Notes: a model not told the origin generated them from the sequence alone. DNA of 64,000 nucleotides from an uncultured Eubacteriales bacterium (GCA_905198155.1 CAJKBQ010000015.1:8704-72703), one strand, 5' to 3'. Positions 16,069 through 25,615 are shown, numbered from the stretch's first letter. A program made the numbers and translations.

Positions 16069-17241
16069 TCAAATATTCCCCAATTTTAGCCGCAATTCCC
16101 GATCAATTACTTGCCCGCCGCGTATAAATACGCGCGGCACGCGCTTCGAAACGGCGCACGTCAGCTCATAGGGGATGGTACCCGCCATTTCTGCCATGTT
16201 TTCCAGCGGATTGTGCGGCCCAAAAATCTCGACTTCTGCACCAACTTGCACATTTGGCAGGCTTGTCAGGTCAACCATGCACATATCCATGCAAATTTTG
16301 CCACGAATTGGCGCAGGACCATCGGTCGTCATCACGGCATAGCGGTTCGACAAGCAACGAAAAAAACCGTCAGCGTACCCAATCGGAAGCACGCCAATCC
16401 GCGTCCGCGCCGTCGTTTCAAACTGCCGTCCATAGCTGATGAACGTGCCCGGGTCGTAGATTTTAATCGTGTTGATCACCGATTTTTCGCACATCACCGG
16501 CCGCAGTTCCAGCCGCGCCGCATCGTCGCCGTAGCCGTACAAGAGCAGGCCGGGACGTACCATGTCCAGGTATGTTTCGGGATAATTTGCAACTGCGCCC
16601 GTATTTGCACAATGGCGAATGCGAAAATGGAATCCATTTGCCTCCACACGGTCAATTACAGCACAAAACAGGCGGAATTGTGCGTCGGTATAGGCCTTGG
16701 ATTCCGGGGAATTATCATCCGATACAGCAAAATGTGTAAAAATGCCCTCAACATCCAAATATGGTAGCCGACACGCTCGCAAAATGGCATCCGTACCGCT
16801 TTCCAAATGCGGCGGCGCGCAAATGAAGCCGAGCCGCGACATTCCGGTGTCGACCTTGATGTGGACACGCAATTTTTTTCCAATTTTGGCGGCCGCAGCC
16901 TCGTATTCTTCGGCCTTTTTTTCACAGCTGACGGTTTGCGTAATGTCATTGGCGATCAGCTGCGGGACTTGGTCGGTGGGGGTGTGACCCAATAACAAAA
17001 TTGGCAATGAAATTCCATTTGCGCGCAATTCGCGCGCCTCATCCAGGCTGGACACAGCCAAATAATCTGCGCCCAATTCTTCCAAAGTGCGGGAAACTGC
17101 AATTGCGCCGTGGCCGTAGGCGTCTGCCTTCACGACGCCCAAAAATTTCACGCCGTCACCGATGCGCGCGCGCAGCGCATGGTAATTGTGCGCCAGCGCG
17201 TCCAGGTCGATTTCGACCCAGGTTCGTTTCAAATCGTTCAT
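16069..17241 (-). CDS. alr: Alanine racemase
   Basis: Interconverts L- and D-alanine for peptidoglycan. 390 residues, the usual length. The PLP-binding Lys38 lies in 'VVKADAYGHG' and the second catalytic base Tyr270 in 'ISYGRQF'. 'IPIGYADG'-type 'LPIGYADGFF' and 'GKICMDMCMVDLT' are also as expected. The start at 17241 has AAAGGATGG about 8 nt upstream. It is a single gene with its own promoter. The 196-bp gap between it and the esterase gene shows no gene I can support. Confidence 0.96.
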   Translation of the reverse strand: MNDLKRTWVEIDLDALAHNYHALRARIGDGVKFLGVVKADAYGHGAIAVSRTLEELGADYLAVSSLDEARELRANGISLPILLLGHTPTDQVPQLIANDITQTVSCEKKAEEYEAAAAKIGKKLRVHIKVDTGMSRLGFICAPPHLESGTDAILRACRLPYLDVEGIFTHFAVSDDNSPESKAYTDAQFRLFCAVIDRVEANGFHFRIRHCANTGAVANYPETYLDMVRPGLLLYGYGDDAARLELRPVMCEKSVINTIKIYDPGTFISYGRQFETTARTRIGVLPIGYADGFFRCLSNRYAVMTTDGPAPIRGKICMDMCMVDLTSLPNVQVGAEVEIFGPHNPLENMAEMAGTIPYELTCAVSKRVPRVFIRGGQVIDRELRLKLGNI

Positions 17242-17272
17242 GCGCGACCATCCTTTCGTTCCGTTTCCTTAT

Positions 17273-17278
17273 AGTATA
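17273..17278 (-). promoter_or_regulatory. Extended -10 element for alr
   Basis: TATACT on the minus strand with TGC just upstream (TGCTATACT). No good -35 is seen at 17 bp. It is 31 nt upstream of the alr start. Confidence 0.45.
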
Positions 17279-17330
17279 GCACAGAATTCATGAAAATGGT
17301 AGTCTTTTCGTGAAATTCGGCGGAAAAATA

Positions 17331-17359
17331 TTGACAAATGCGCGCCGATGCGGTATGAT
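17331..17359 (+). promoter_or_regulatory. Promoter of the DUF1643 gene
   Basis: TTGACA (17331-17336), 17-bp spacer and TATGAT (17354-17359), 53 nt upstream of the ATG. Confidence 0.8.
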
Positions 17360-17412
17360 TAAATCGAGTCAGCGGAAGTCCGCTGAAAATGCGCGGAACA
17401 GGAGCATAAAAA

Positions 17413-18036
17413 ATGGGACATACACCCACAATTGACACAAGAACCCTAACGGATTGGGCGTTTGAGACAGAATTGGAACGAGCGAACGCGCCATCAAATG
17501 AGTATGATGTGAAAAAATGGTTATTTGTGCCAAATCATTATACCGAATTTCGGTACATATTGGGCACTCGTGGCACGCATCCACTGATATGTGTGGGAAT
17601 TAATCCCTCAACGGCGCGGCCGGATGCGCTCGATAACACCCTCAAAAGCGTGGAGCGCATTGCGCACGGGAATGGATTTGACTCGTTTTTGATGTTCAAC
17701 GTGTACGCCCAACGCGCGACCAGCCCGGATGACATGGATTCGGCGCTGGACGCGCGGCTTCATCGCGAAAATATGAAGGCATTTGACTACATTTTGTCGC
17801 TTTCTGCGGCGCCGGTGGTGTGGGCTGCGTGGGGCACGATCATCTGCAAACGGCCATACTTGCCCCAATGTGTGGCAGATATGATCGAAATTGGCGGGTC
17901 GCGCGGCGCCCATTGGGTACGCTGCGGCAAGCCCAGCAAGGCCGGCCACCCGCACCATCCGCTGTATCTGCGCGCGGATGCGCCGTTGGAACCGTTTGAT
18001 GCGTCATCCTACGTCGCACAGCTGATGGGGAAATAA
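17413..18036 (+). CDS. DUF1643 family protein
   Basis: 207 residues matching the DUF1643 pattern: 'LICVGINPSTARPDALDNTLKSVERIA', then 'GFDSFLMFNVYAQRAT', 'VVWAAWGTII' and a C-terminal 'KAGHPHHPLYL'. The molecular function of the family is not established. The ATG has AGGAG 9 nt upstream and follows a strong promoter. It stands alone, divergent from alr, with the pyrophosphatase gene 97 nt downstream. Cytoplasmic, with no signal peptide. I do not propose a function. Confidence 0.82.
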   Translation: MGHTPTIDTRTLTDWAFETELERANAPSNEYDVKKWLFVPNHYTEFRYILGTRGTHPLICVGINPSTARPDALDNTLKSVERIAHGNGFDSFLMFNVYAQRATSPDDMDSALDARLHRENMKAFDYILSLSAAPVVWAAWGTIICKRPYLPQCVADMIEIGGSRGAHWVRCGKPSKAGHPHHPLYLRADAPLEPFDASSYVAQLMGK

Positions 18037-18083
18037 CAAGAATCTCCAATGAAAACCATTTGTTTATCCAACAAGTAAAACAG

Positions 18084-18103
18084 TACAAAATCTTCATTTT
18101 GTA
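18084..18103. repeat. Inverted repeat in the pyrophosphatase leader
   Basis: TACAAAAT and ATTTTGTA are perfect complements around CTTC. It ends 30 nt before the pyrophosphatase start. It could be an operator or an RNA hairpin. Confidence 0.4.
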
Positions 18104-18133
18104 TCAAACAACGACAAAAAGGAGACTCCATAA

Positions 18134-19762
18134 ATGGAACGAATTTACGTTACCGGACACCGCAATCCCGATACCGACTCCATCGTGTCGGCCATGGCGT
18201 ACGCCGCGTTGCGCAACGCACTCGGCGACGCGGAATATTGCGCGGCACGGCTGGGTCATATCAGCGATGAGACGCATTTGGTATTGAATCGTTTCGGCTT
18301 TGCGCCGCCGGTGCATATCAAAACGATGCGTACGCAGGTGCGCGACCTAGACTTTGATACGCCGCCGCAGCTGGATTCCGGCGTGTCAATTGGGCGTGCA
18401 TGGGATACATTGCATGAACAAGATAAGTTTTCATCAATTCCAATTACAACAAATGGTGGAAAATTGTATGGAATGCTAACATCCGGAGATATCGCAGAAT
18501 ACGACATGAGCGCCGCACGCGACCCCATGATCCGGGATCTGCCGCTCTTCAATTTGCTCGGCGTGCTGGAAGGGCGCGTGATGAACGACTCCGGCAAGAT
18601 GCCCGACCGCATCAGCGGCGAAATTGTCGTGGCCTTGCCGCATGCGCACGAAGCCCCTATTTTTTCCACGCCCGCGACCATTGCGGTGTGTGGCCAGCAG
18701 CCGGATGCAATTGCTGCTGCGCTCCAAGCGCACGTGGCTTGCCTGATTTTGTGCCAAACGGAATTAGATGGGGATTTGCGCACCGAAGTTACGCAAGCAC
18801 AGGACACAACTTGCGTAATTGCAACGCCGTTGGACGCATATCGCGCCATTCGAATGATCCATCAGGCGATTTCGGTGTCGCACATTTGCCGCACCAAAGA
18901 TTTGGTCAGCTTCCATCTGGACGATTTTATTGACGATGTCCGCAAGGTAGTATTGCAAAGCCGGTACCGCAGCTATCCAATTCTGGATGAAAATGAGCAC
19001 GTTGTTGGTACACTATCCCGATATCACCTAATTTCCCCGCGCCGCAAACGCGTGGTGCTGGTCGATCACAACGAAGCGGCACAGTCGGTGCCGGGATTAG
19101 ATCAGGCGGAAATACTGGAAATTATTGACCATCATCGCCTGGCGGATATTCAAACCACAGCACCCATATATTTCCGTAATGAACCGGTGGGCAGCACGGC
19201 GACCATTATTGCTGAAATGTACCAGGAAAAGGGACTCATGCCCACACAATCTTTAGCTGGTTTGATGGCTGCGGCGATTCTATCGGACACTGTTATGTTC
19301 AAATCGCCCACGTGCACCCAGCGCGACCGTAATATGGCAGAAAGATTGGCTCGAATTGCGGGCATTTCGCTCCAGGATTTGGGGAAAGAGATCTTTTCGG
19401 TCTCGGCTGACGAAAACAAATCGGCCTCTGATCTGCTTTTCACAGACTTCAAAGAGTTTCACATCGCCGGTCATGACTTCGGAATCAGCCAAATTACTTG
19501 TTTAGATTCACAGAAAATGTTGGCAAGAGAATCAGAATTTCTGGATGTTATGCAAAAAACTGCGGCGGAGCATCGCTACGGGATGATGCTGCTGATGTTG
19601 ACCGACGTGCTGTTGGAGGGCACGCAGCTGCTGTTCGTCGGCGATCGCGAGGCAATTCAGCACGCGTTCAACACGGAAATTCGAGGAAATTCTGTATTCC
19701 TGCCCAATGTCATGTCCCGCAAAAAACAGGTAGTACCGATGTTGTCGGCACTGTGGGGCTAA
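18134..19762 (+). CDS. ppaC: Manganese-dependent inorganic pyrophosphatase with CBS and DRTGG domains
   Basis: Hydrolyses pyrophosphate (family II, DHH superfamily). 542 residues, longer than the usual about 310 because a regulatory block is inserted. The catalytic N-lobe starts 'VTGHRNPDTDSIVSAMAY'. CBS-type sequence follows around residues 75-125 ('SIPITTNGGKLYGMLTSGD'), then a DRTGG-like stretch and a second CBS near 250-300 ('YPILDENEHVVGTLSRY'). The DHH motif 'IIDHHRLAD' and the rest of the active site come after that. In relatives the CBS domains bind AMP, ADP or diadenosine polyphosphates and tune activity. GGAG lies about 9 nt upstream of the start. A terminator follows directly. Confidence 0.93.
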   Translation: MERIYVTGHRNPDTDSIVSAMAYAALRNALGDAEYCAARLGHISDETHLVLNRFGFAPPVHIKTMRTQVRDLDFDTPPQLDSGVSIGRAWDTLHEQDKFSSIPITTNGGKLYGMLTSGDIAEYDMSAARDPMIRDLPLFNLLGVLEGRVMNDSGKMPDRISGEIVVALPHAHEAPIFSTPATIAVCGQQPDAIAAALQAHVACLILCQTELDGDLRTEVTQAQDTTCVIATPLDAYRAIRMIHQAISVSHICRTKDLVSFHLDDFIDDVRKVVLQSRYRSYPILDENEHVVGTLSRYHLISPRRKRVVLVDHNEAAQSVPGLDQAEILEIIDHHRLADIQTTAPIYFRNEPVGSTATIIAEMYQEKGLMPTQSLAGLMAAAILSDTVMFKSPTCTQRDRNMAERLARIAGISLQDLGKEIFSVSADENKSASDLLFTDFKEFHIAGHDFGISQITCLDSQKMLARESEFLDVMQKTAAEHRYGMMLLMLTDVLLEGTQLLFVGDREAIQHAFNTEIRGNSVFLPNVMSRKKQVVPMLSALWG

Positions 19763-19774
19763 ATGGTAATCAAA

Positions 19775-19807
19775 AAGGCTTTCGGAAATTCACCGAAAGC
19801 CTTTTTT
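19775..19807 (+). terminator. Terminator after the pyrophosphatase gene
   Basis: An 11-bp stem AAGGCTTTCGG/CCGAAAGCCTT with a 7-nt loop, followed by T. It could also work on the minus strand for the histidine phosphatase. Confidence 0.9.
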
Positions 19808-19921
19808 CTTTGCAAAAAGCGTTATTTTGCAGCAAAACGACGCATTTTCTTGTCATTTTGTTTACGACACAAAAATGCATGAAAAAACGCAATTTTGGCA
19901 CGTTTTGAGCCGTTTTTACGG

Positions 19922-20647
19922 TTAATGACGCTGTGTATCATTTGAGAATGTTTCGCAAAATCGGGCAGCGAAGGATTCCGGTTCGCCCCCTGCATAGAGG
20001 TGGCTGAGGTCGCCGAAATGGCTGCATCGAAAGTATGCGATGCCCTGCTCGCGCTCCTCAGAGGACAAAATGGTGACGGATGTTGGCAACGCGACAAATC
20101 CGTGCCACAACGCGACCGGTGAGATGTGCAACAGATGCGAAAGCAGCACGCATTCCACACCAAAATGGCAAAACAGTGCAATTGTATCTGTATTTTCATG
20201 TATAACACGGAAAATACAGCCATCATGCACATAACCATGACGTGCCAACAAAGCATCCAATCCGTCGCAAACCGCGTGATACCGCGCCGGAACGGTGCTG
20301 TCGCGGTACGGATCCGCATCGATCCAGTGCGCTGGGTCATACAATGCCTCGTTTTGCGTCCAATCTGCGGGATATAAATCCCATGCGCCGCGCGGCAGGT
20401 CCGTGCGCGGATCAGTGATTTTCCCATCAAATTCCTGCAACCAGTCGCACGTTTCGGCAGTACGACCCAACGCTGTCAGTGTCGGTTGCGCGGTGGCCTG
20501 GGCGCGGCCCAGCGGAGAGCAATATATGGCACTCATGGGCTCGCGGATCAGACGATTTTTCAGCAATTCGGCCTCGCGCCAGCCTTTTTCTGTCAACGAA
20601 TCGTGGACATAATCGGGGTCTCCATGGCGGATGATGAGAATTCGCAT
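19922..20647 (-). CDS. Histidine phosphatase (phosphoglycerate mutase-like) family protein
   Basis: 241 residues. The phospho-acceptor motif is 'IIRHGDPDY' near the N-terminus and the second His lies in 'ALFCHFGVECV'. 'YCSPLGRAQATAQPTL' is the typical phosphate-pocket segment. Members remove phosphate from sugars, nucleotides or cofactors, and the substrate here cannot be told. It is the last gene of a minus-strand series, 47 nt after thiamine pyrophosphokinase. The 114-bp stretch between its stop and the terminator of the convergent pyrophosphatase gene carries no gene. Confidence 0.88.
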   Translation of the reverse strand: MRILIIRHGDPDYVHDSLTEKGWREAELLKNRLIREPMSAIYCSPLGRAQATAQPTLTALGRTAETCDWLQEFDGKITDPRTDLPRGAWDLYPADWTQNEALYDPAHWIDADPYRDSTVPARYHAVCDGLDALLARHGYVHDGCIFRVIHENTDTIALFCHFGVECVLLSHLLHISPVALWHGFVALPTSVTILSSEEREQGIAYFRCSHFGDLSHLYAGGEPESFAARFCETFSNDTQRH

Positions 20648-20694
20648 GAAATAATTGCTCCTTTATAGAAATTTATTGGATATTCTGTATACGC

Positions 20695-21309
20695 TTAGCT
20701 GCGATTGATGATGACAATCAATTTTCCGGTGCGGACAGACACGTGCGCAGGCAATCCGGTAAAGTCATTACTGACACCTAATGGAAAATTTGGAGTCAAA
20801 ATTGCGTCGTGCAACGGGTAATGCAGGCCGGTCAGCGTGACGCCGGTGGCGTTTCCGCCCCACGCGAAAATGGAAATGACGCCGCGCCCCTCGTAATAGA
20901 CCGTTGATGTGCCTGCCGGGAGGATATCCACATATTCCCGCACGCCGACCAACCGGCCGCGCGCGCCATGGTCTGCAAGATAGGCCAATGCGTGCAGGTT
21001 GGCAATGGTATGATCGAGACGGCCGCCCAATCCGCCATAAATTTGGAAACGTTGGTATCCGCGCGCCAACCCCTCTTTAATCGCAATCATGGTATCCGTG
21101 TCATCTTTTTCCACCGGGCAGCGTATCACCGGTGCGTCGGTCGGCACGCCGCCCAGCGAATCGAAGTCGCCGACGATCAAATCGGGGCGCATTCCGGCGT
21201 CGCAAACCGCGCGATAGCCGCCGTCTGCCGCGATCAGCAGGTCAGTTTCGCCAGGGTCAAAGTCCATCGGGGCGCATTCCCCGGCGCCAATGATATAACA
21301 AATATTCAC
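20695..21309 (-). CDS. Thiamine pyrophosphokinase
   Basis: Makes thiamine diphosphate from thiamine and ATP. 204 residues: 'LIAADGGYRAVCDAG', 'LIVGDFDSLGG', 'KDDTDTMIAIKEGL' and 'GGLGGRLDHTIANLHAL' are the family signatures in the expected order. The GTG start at 21309 overlaps the stop of the ACT-domain gene as GTGA. An ATG-like start further upstream at 21354 would add 15 residues inside that gene. It lies downstream of iorAB, whose product needs thiamine diphosphate, which may explain the arrangement. Confidence 0.92.
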   Translation of the reverse strand: MNICYIIGAGECAPMDFDPGETDLLIAADGGYRAVCDAGMRPDLIVGDFDSLGGVPTDAPVIRCPVEKDDTDTMIAIKEGLARGYQRFQIYGGLGGRLDHTIANLHALAYLADHGARGRLVGVREYVDILPAGTSTVYYEGRGVISIFAWGGNATGVTLTGLHYPLHDAILTPNFPLGVSNDFTGLPAHVSVRTGKLIVIINRS

Positions 21310-21737
21310 AGCGATTGAAGCTCCGCTTCCGATGCGATACGAATGTTGTTGCACAAAAGCACCGCTTCTGCCGCCGCGGGATCCGGCACGCGCAGCACGA
21401 CGCAGGCTTCTTTGCCGCCTGTGGTGACGAATGCATATGTGTATTCCACATTAATCCCAGCATCGGCCAACGCTTCCAATTCGGACGCCAGCCCGCCCGG
21501 CTGATCCGGCACATAGGCTGCGACCACCGGCGTTTCGGAATAGATCATCCCGTTTGCGTGCAGGACGAATGCGGCTTTTTCGTTGTTGCTGGCGATGAAG
21601 CGCAGGATGCCGAAATCCGCCGTGTCCGCGATGGACAGAGCGCGCAGGTCGATTCCGCTGTCGGCCAACAGGCGCAGCGTCTTGGCCAGCGCCCCCTTTT
21701 GATTGCCAACAAATACAGACATTTGCTGAATTGCCAT
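21306..21737 (-). CDS. Tandem ACT-domain protein
   Basis: 143 residues holding two ACT repeats: residues about 1-68 ('MSVFVGNQKGALAKTLRLLADSGIDLRAL' pattern) and about 69-143 ('AYVPDQPGGLASELEALADAGIN' pattern). ACT domains bind amino acids. Genes of this kind commonly follow ior/paaK genes, and here it lies 26 nt after the phenylacetate-CoA ligase. It probably senses an aromatic amino acid or acts as a regulatory subunit. That is inference from context. It overlaps the thiamine pyrophosphokinase start by 4 nt. Confidence 0.88.
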   Translation of the reverse strand: MAIQQMSVFVGNQKGALAKTLRLLADSGIDLRALSIADTADFGILRFIASNNEKAAFVLHANGMIYSETPVVAAYVPDQPGGLASELEALADAGINVEYTYAFVTTGGKEACVVLRVPDPAAAEAVLLCNNIRIASEAELQSL

Positions 21738-21763
21738 ATTATAACCTCCAATTTAATGAGCTT

Positions 21764-23071
21764 TTAGTCATGCAGCTTGCGGCGGTCGATGACGCGCACG
21801 GCCTTGCCTTCGCTGCGGGTGATGGTTTTTGGCGCAACAAGATGCACCTTGGGCGAAATGCCCAACATGGTGCGGATGGCGGCGGCGAGCGACGCTTCGG
21901 CCGCCGAGATGCCGCGCACGGTGTCGCTGAACTGCTCCGGCGTAAGCTCCACATATACGTCGAGCGTGTCGGTGTTCCGGACGCGGTCGATTTCGATTTG
22001 GTAATTGGGCGCATATCCCTCTTTTAGGAGTACTGTTTCGATCTGCGAAGGGAATACATTGACGCCGCGGATGATCAACATATCGTCGCTGCGCCCCATC
22101 GGCTTGCTCATTTTGATGAGGGTGCGGCCGCAGCTGCACTTTTCACGCGACAAAACGCAGATATCGCGCGTGCGGTAACGCAACAAAGGAAACGCTTCTT
22201 TGGTAATTGATGTAAATACCAATTCGCCTTTTTCCCCATCCGGCAGCACTTCGCCGGTGTCCGGATCGATAATTTCCGGGATAAAATGGTCTTCGTTGAC
22301 GTGCATTCCATGTTGTGCGCAGCATTCAAACGCTACGCCGGGGCCGGTCGTTTCGGTCAGGCCGTAAATGTCGTACGCTTTGATGCCCAGTGACGCTTCG
22401 ATTTCGCGGCGCATTTCCTCGGTCCACGGTTCGGCGCCGAAAATGCCGATGCGCAGATCGTTGTCTTCCGGTTTGTACCCGGCTTCTTTCAGCGATTCGC
22501 CCAAATATGCCGCGTAAGATGGTGTGCAGCACAGCATTGTGGCATGAAGATCCATCATAAATTGGATTTGGCGCTCCGTGTTGCCCGACGACATGGGCAG
22601 CGTGAGGCAGCCGACCTTTTGCGCGCCGCCGTGCAGCCCTATGCCGCCGGTGAACAGGCCGTAGCCGTACGCAACCTGGCATACGTCCTGGGCGGTTCCG
22701 CCTGCGGCGGTGATGGCGCGCGCAACACAATCGTCCCATATGTCAACGTCATGCTGCGTGTAAAACGCGACCACCCGGCGGCCGGTGGTGCCGGAAGTGG
22801 AGTGAATTCGGACACAATTTTTCAAATCTGTGGCAAGCAATCCATACGGATACTGGTCGCGTAAGTCTGTTTTGGAGACGAACGGGAGCTTGTGGAGGTC
22901 ATCCACTGAGCGGATGTCATCCGGGGTGACACCTTGTTCTTCCATTAAATGGCGGTAATATGGGACGTTGTCCCATACATGGCGCACCTGCTTGACCAGG
23001 CGCTCGCTTTGCAGTGCGCGCATTTGGTCGCGCGGCATGGTTTCGATATCGGGTTGAAAATAGCGTTCCAT
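21764..23071 (-). CDS. paaK: Phenylacetate-CoA ligase family enzyme
   Basis: Adenylate-forming enzyme that joins aryl acetates to CoA, or runs in reverse to yield ATP in anaerobes. 435 residues, the usual size. 'RIHSTSGTTGRRVVAFYT' is the phosphate-binding loop. 'DIYGLTETTGPGVAFEC', 'RYRTRDIC' and 'GRSDDMLIIRGVNVFPSQIE' are the other core motifs, with Lys near the C-terminus in 'KTITRSEGKAVRV'. It is downstream of iorB by 200 bp, a gap in which I see no gene. The context suggests substrates such as phenylacetate or indoleacetate. Confidence 0.93.
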   Translation of the reverse strand: MERYFQPDIETMPRDQMRALQSERLVKQVRHVWDNVPYYRHLMEEQGVTPDDIRSVDDLHKLPFVSKTDLRDQYPYGLLATDLKNCVRIHSTSGTTGRRVVAFYTQHDVDIWDDCVARAITAAGGTAQDVCQVAYGYGLFTGGIGLHGGAQKVGCLTLPMSSGNTERQIQFMMDLHATMLCCTPSYAAYLGESLKEAGYKPEDNDLRIGIFGAEPWTEEMRREIEASLGIKAYDIYGLTETTGPGVAFECCAQHGMHVNEDHFIPEIIDPDTGEVLPDGEKGELVFTSITKEAFPLLRYRTRDICVLSREKCSCGRTLIKMSKPMGRSDDMLIIRGVNVFPSQIETVLLKEGYAPNYQIEIDRVRNTDTLDVYVELTPEQFSDTVRGISAAEASLAAAIRTMLGISPKVHLVAPKTITRSEGKAVRVIDRRKLHD

Positions 23072-23271
23072 TGGCGGGTTCCTTTCGTATGATATATTGA
23101 TATTACATCATAAATTACAAATAGAATGCAGTGATTTAGTGAATATATACATAGTGTCGGCCGGTGCAATGCTTCGATAATGACCGCACGAATCGCGGCC
23201 CGACTGGCTTGCGGCCGCAGAAAATTGCCCGCGCGCACAGCCGGTGCAGTACAAAACAAAAGCAATCCGAA

Positions 23272-23871
23272 TTATTCCCCAATACTTGCAATTTTCGCAA
23301 CAGATTGGTAGCCAAGCGCAAAAGCCTTTTGGTTCATTTCCAGAAATTTGGGCGCGACGGTTTCTTTCAGCGCGGCGATCCACTGCTCGTATGGGAAGTC
23401 GAAGTGGTGCGCCAGGCGGCCGAGCAACACAATGTTGACAGCCTTGCTGCTGCCCGCCCGATTGGCGAGCGCCAAGGCGTCAAGCGCATCGACACGGCAC
23501 CCTTTTGCGGCCAATTCATCCAATATTGTAGATGGATAGGATGTTTTACCTGTTATCACTGGCATTGGGTCGATTTCCTGTGTATTTACAACAATTGCGC
23601 CGCCCTTTTTGAGGTAGGGGGCGTAGCGCGCGGCCTCCAATTTTTCGAACGAGACGATCAGGTCGGCCTCCCCCAGCTCGACGACCGGCGCGTAGACACG
23701 GTCGCCGAAGCGCACATAGGTGACCACGGAGCCGCCGCGCTGGCTCATGCCGTGGACTTCCGAGACTTTGACGTCGTAGCCCGCGTGAACCAGCAGGTGG
23801 CCGAGGAGGCGGCTGGCGAGCAGCGAGCCTTGGCCGCCGACGCCGACAATCATGACATTTTTGGTTTCCAT
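23272..23871 (-). CDS. iorB: Indolepyruvate:ferredoxin oxidoreductase, beta subunit
   Basis: 199 residues: the gamma/pyruvate-ferredoxin oxidoreductase domain with 'VMIVGVGGQGSLLASRLL' at the N-terminus, 'SEVHGMSQRGGSVVTYVR' and 'NIVLLGRLAHHFDFP'. With IorA it oxidatively decarboxylates aryl pyruvates to aryl-acetyl-CoA and reduces ferredoxin. The ATG at 23871 is chosen because homology begins here and it sits 4 nt after the iorA stop. The frame is open for 28 more codons inside iorA. Confidence 0.94.
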   Translation of the reverse strand: METKNVMIVGVGGQGSLLASRLLGHLLVHAGYDVKVSEVHGMSQRGGSVVTYVRFGDRVYAPVVELGEADLIVSFEKLEAARYAPYLKKGGAIVVNTQEIDPMPVITGKTSYPSTILDELAAKGCRVDALDALALANRAGSSKAVNIVLLGRLAHHFDFPYEQWIAALKETVAPKFLEMNQKAFALGYQSVAKIASIGE

Positions 23872-23875
23872 TGCA

Positions 23876-25615
23876 TTATTCCCCTTTCTCGCCCATTGCA
23901 TGAAATGCACACAATTGCGCGCATACGCCGCATCCGACGCACAATGTTGCATCAATTGCGGCTTTCCCGTTTTTGATCGAAATGGCCGGGCATCCGAGCG
24001 TCATGCAGCGCTTGCATCCGCGGCAACGATCTGCTGCAATTTGAATGGGCGGGTTCTTTTTGACATTTTTGAGCAGGACGCACGGGCGGCGCGAGATGAT
24101 GACCGACGGTTCGTCGGCGGCCAGTTCTTCTTTCAGTACGCGGTCGCACGCGGCCAGGTCGTATGGATCGACGACGACGACGCGGCGGATGCCGATGGCG
24201 CGGCACAGCGCTTCCAGGTCAATTTTCCCAGCGGGGTCGCCGTGGATGTTCAGACCGGTGGTCGGGTTTTGCTGGTGGCCGGTCATGCCGGTGATTGAAT
24301 TGTCTAAAATAATGACGGTTGAATTCGATTCATTGTACGCAATGTCGATCAATCCGGTGACGCCGGAGTGCATGAACGTCGAGTCGCCGATCACCGCAAC
24401 AGAATGGCGCGCGGATGACTCGTTCTGCGCTTTGTTGAAGCCGTGCAGGCCGGAAACGGACGCGCCCATGCAGAGCGTCGTGTCCACCGCGCACAGCGGC
24501 GGCTGCGCGCCGAGGGTGTAGCAGCCGATGTCGCCGATGACGGTGACTTTGTTTTTGGCGAGCGTGTAGTACATCCCGCGGTGCGGGCAGCCGGCGCACA
24601 TCATCGGCGGGCGCACCGGCACGGGCGTGTCGGCGGCGACGGTCGGTTTGGCGGGCAGGCCGAAGGCTTCGGCAATGGTGCGCTGCGAAAATTCGCCAAT
24701 GCAGGAAAATTTGTTCTTGCCGTCCACGTCCAGGCCGAGTGTGCGGCAAAATGTTTCGATCACGGGGTCCAGTTCCTCGATCACGGCCACGCGATCGACC
24801 TTTGCGGCGAAATCGCGGATCAGCTGCGGCGGCAGCGGGTTGACCATGCCCAATTTCAGGACGGGAACGGTATCGCCGAACACTTCTTTCACATATTGGT
24901 AGCAAGTGCCGGACGTGATGATGCCCAGATCCGTCCGGGTGCCGGGTTCGACGCGGTTGAACGGACATTTTTCGGCGTATTTCGTCAAATCTGCCATGCG
25001 TTGTTCAACAATCGGGTGACGCTTTTTGGCGTACGCGGGCATCATGATGTTTTTTTCCGGATTTTTGGCGTACGGTTTTTCGGGCGGCGTGACGCGTTCT
25101 CCCAGCTCTACAATGGATTGGGAATGCGCGATGCGCGTACACGTGCGCATCATCACGACGGTGTCGAACCGCTCCGACAGGTCGAATGCGGCGCGCGCGA
25201 AAGCGATGGCGTCGGCAGAATCGGCCGGTTCGAGCATCGGAAGTTTGGCAGCGACTGCATAATGGCGCGAGTCCTGCTCGTTTTGCGACGAATGCATGGC
25301 AGGATCGTCGGCGACGCACAGCACCATGCCGGCGTTGACGCCGGTGTATGACAGGGTGAACAGCGGGTCGGCCGCGACGTTCAGGCCGACGTGCTTCATG
25401 CAGCAGACCGCGCGTTTGCCGCCGAGCGAGGCGCCGAATGCGACTTCCGTTGCGACTTTCTCGTTTGGTGCCCATTCACTGTAAATATCGCTGTATTTTG
25501 CAAGAAATTCCGTAATTTCTGTGGACGGCGTGCCGGGATAACTGGACACGACGCCGATGCCGCCCTCGTAGAATCCGCGGGCGAGCGCTTCGTTTCCGAT
25601 GAGGAGTTGTTTCAT
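23876..25615 (-). CDS. iorA: Indolepyruvate:ferredoxin oxidoreductase, alpha subunit
   Basis: 579 residues, the full length of the family. Order: pyruvate-binding domain ('GIGVVSSYPGTPSTEI'), a middle transketolase-C-like domain, the thiamine diphosphate domain ('GDIGCYTLGAQPP', 'MGASVSGLHGF', 'NSITGMTGHQ'), and two [4Fe-4S] clusters at the C-terminus ('CRGCKRCMTLGCP' and 'CVGCGVCAQLC'). Acts in the cytoplasm on pyruvates formed by transamination of Trp, Phe and Tyr. It lies 83 nt after the acyl-CoA ligase gene and 4 nt before iorB. Confidence 0.96.
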   Translation of the reverse strand: MKQLLIGNEALARGFYEGGIGVVSSYPGTPSTEITEFLAKYSDIYSEWAPNEKVATEVAFGASLGGKRAVCCMKHVGLNVAADPLFTLSYTGVNAGMVLCVADDPAMHSSQNEQDSRHYAVAAKLPMLEPADSADAIAFARAAFDLSERFDTVVMMRTCTRIAHSQSIVELGERVTPPEKPYAKNPEKNIMMPAYAKKRHPIVEQRMADLTKYAEKCPFNRVEPGTRTDLGIITSGTCYQYVKEVFGDTVPVLKLGMVNPLPPQLIRDFAAKVDRVAVIEELDPVIETFCRTLGLDVDGKNKFSCIGEFSQRTIAEAFGLPAKPTVAADTPVPVRPPMMCAGCPHRGMYYTLAKNKVTVIGDIGCYTLGAQPPLCAVDTTLCMGASVSGLHGFNKAQNESSARHSVAVIGDSTFMHSGVTGLIDIAYNESNSTVIILDNSITGMTGHQQNPTTGLNIHGDPAGKIDLEALCRAIGIRRVVVVDPYDLAACDRVLKEELAADEPSVIISRRPCVLLKNVKKNPPIQIAADRCRGCKRCMTLGCPAISIKNGKAAIDATLCVGCGVCAQLCAFHAMGEKGE

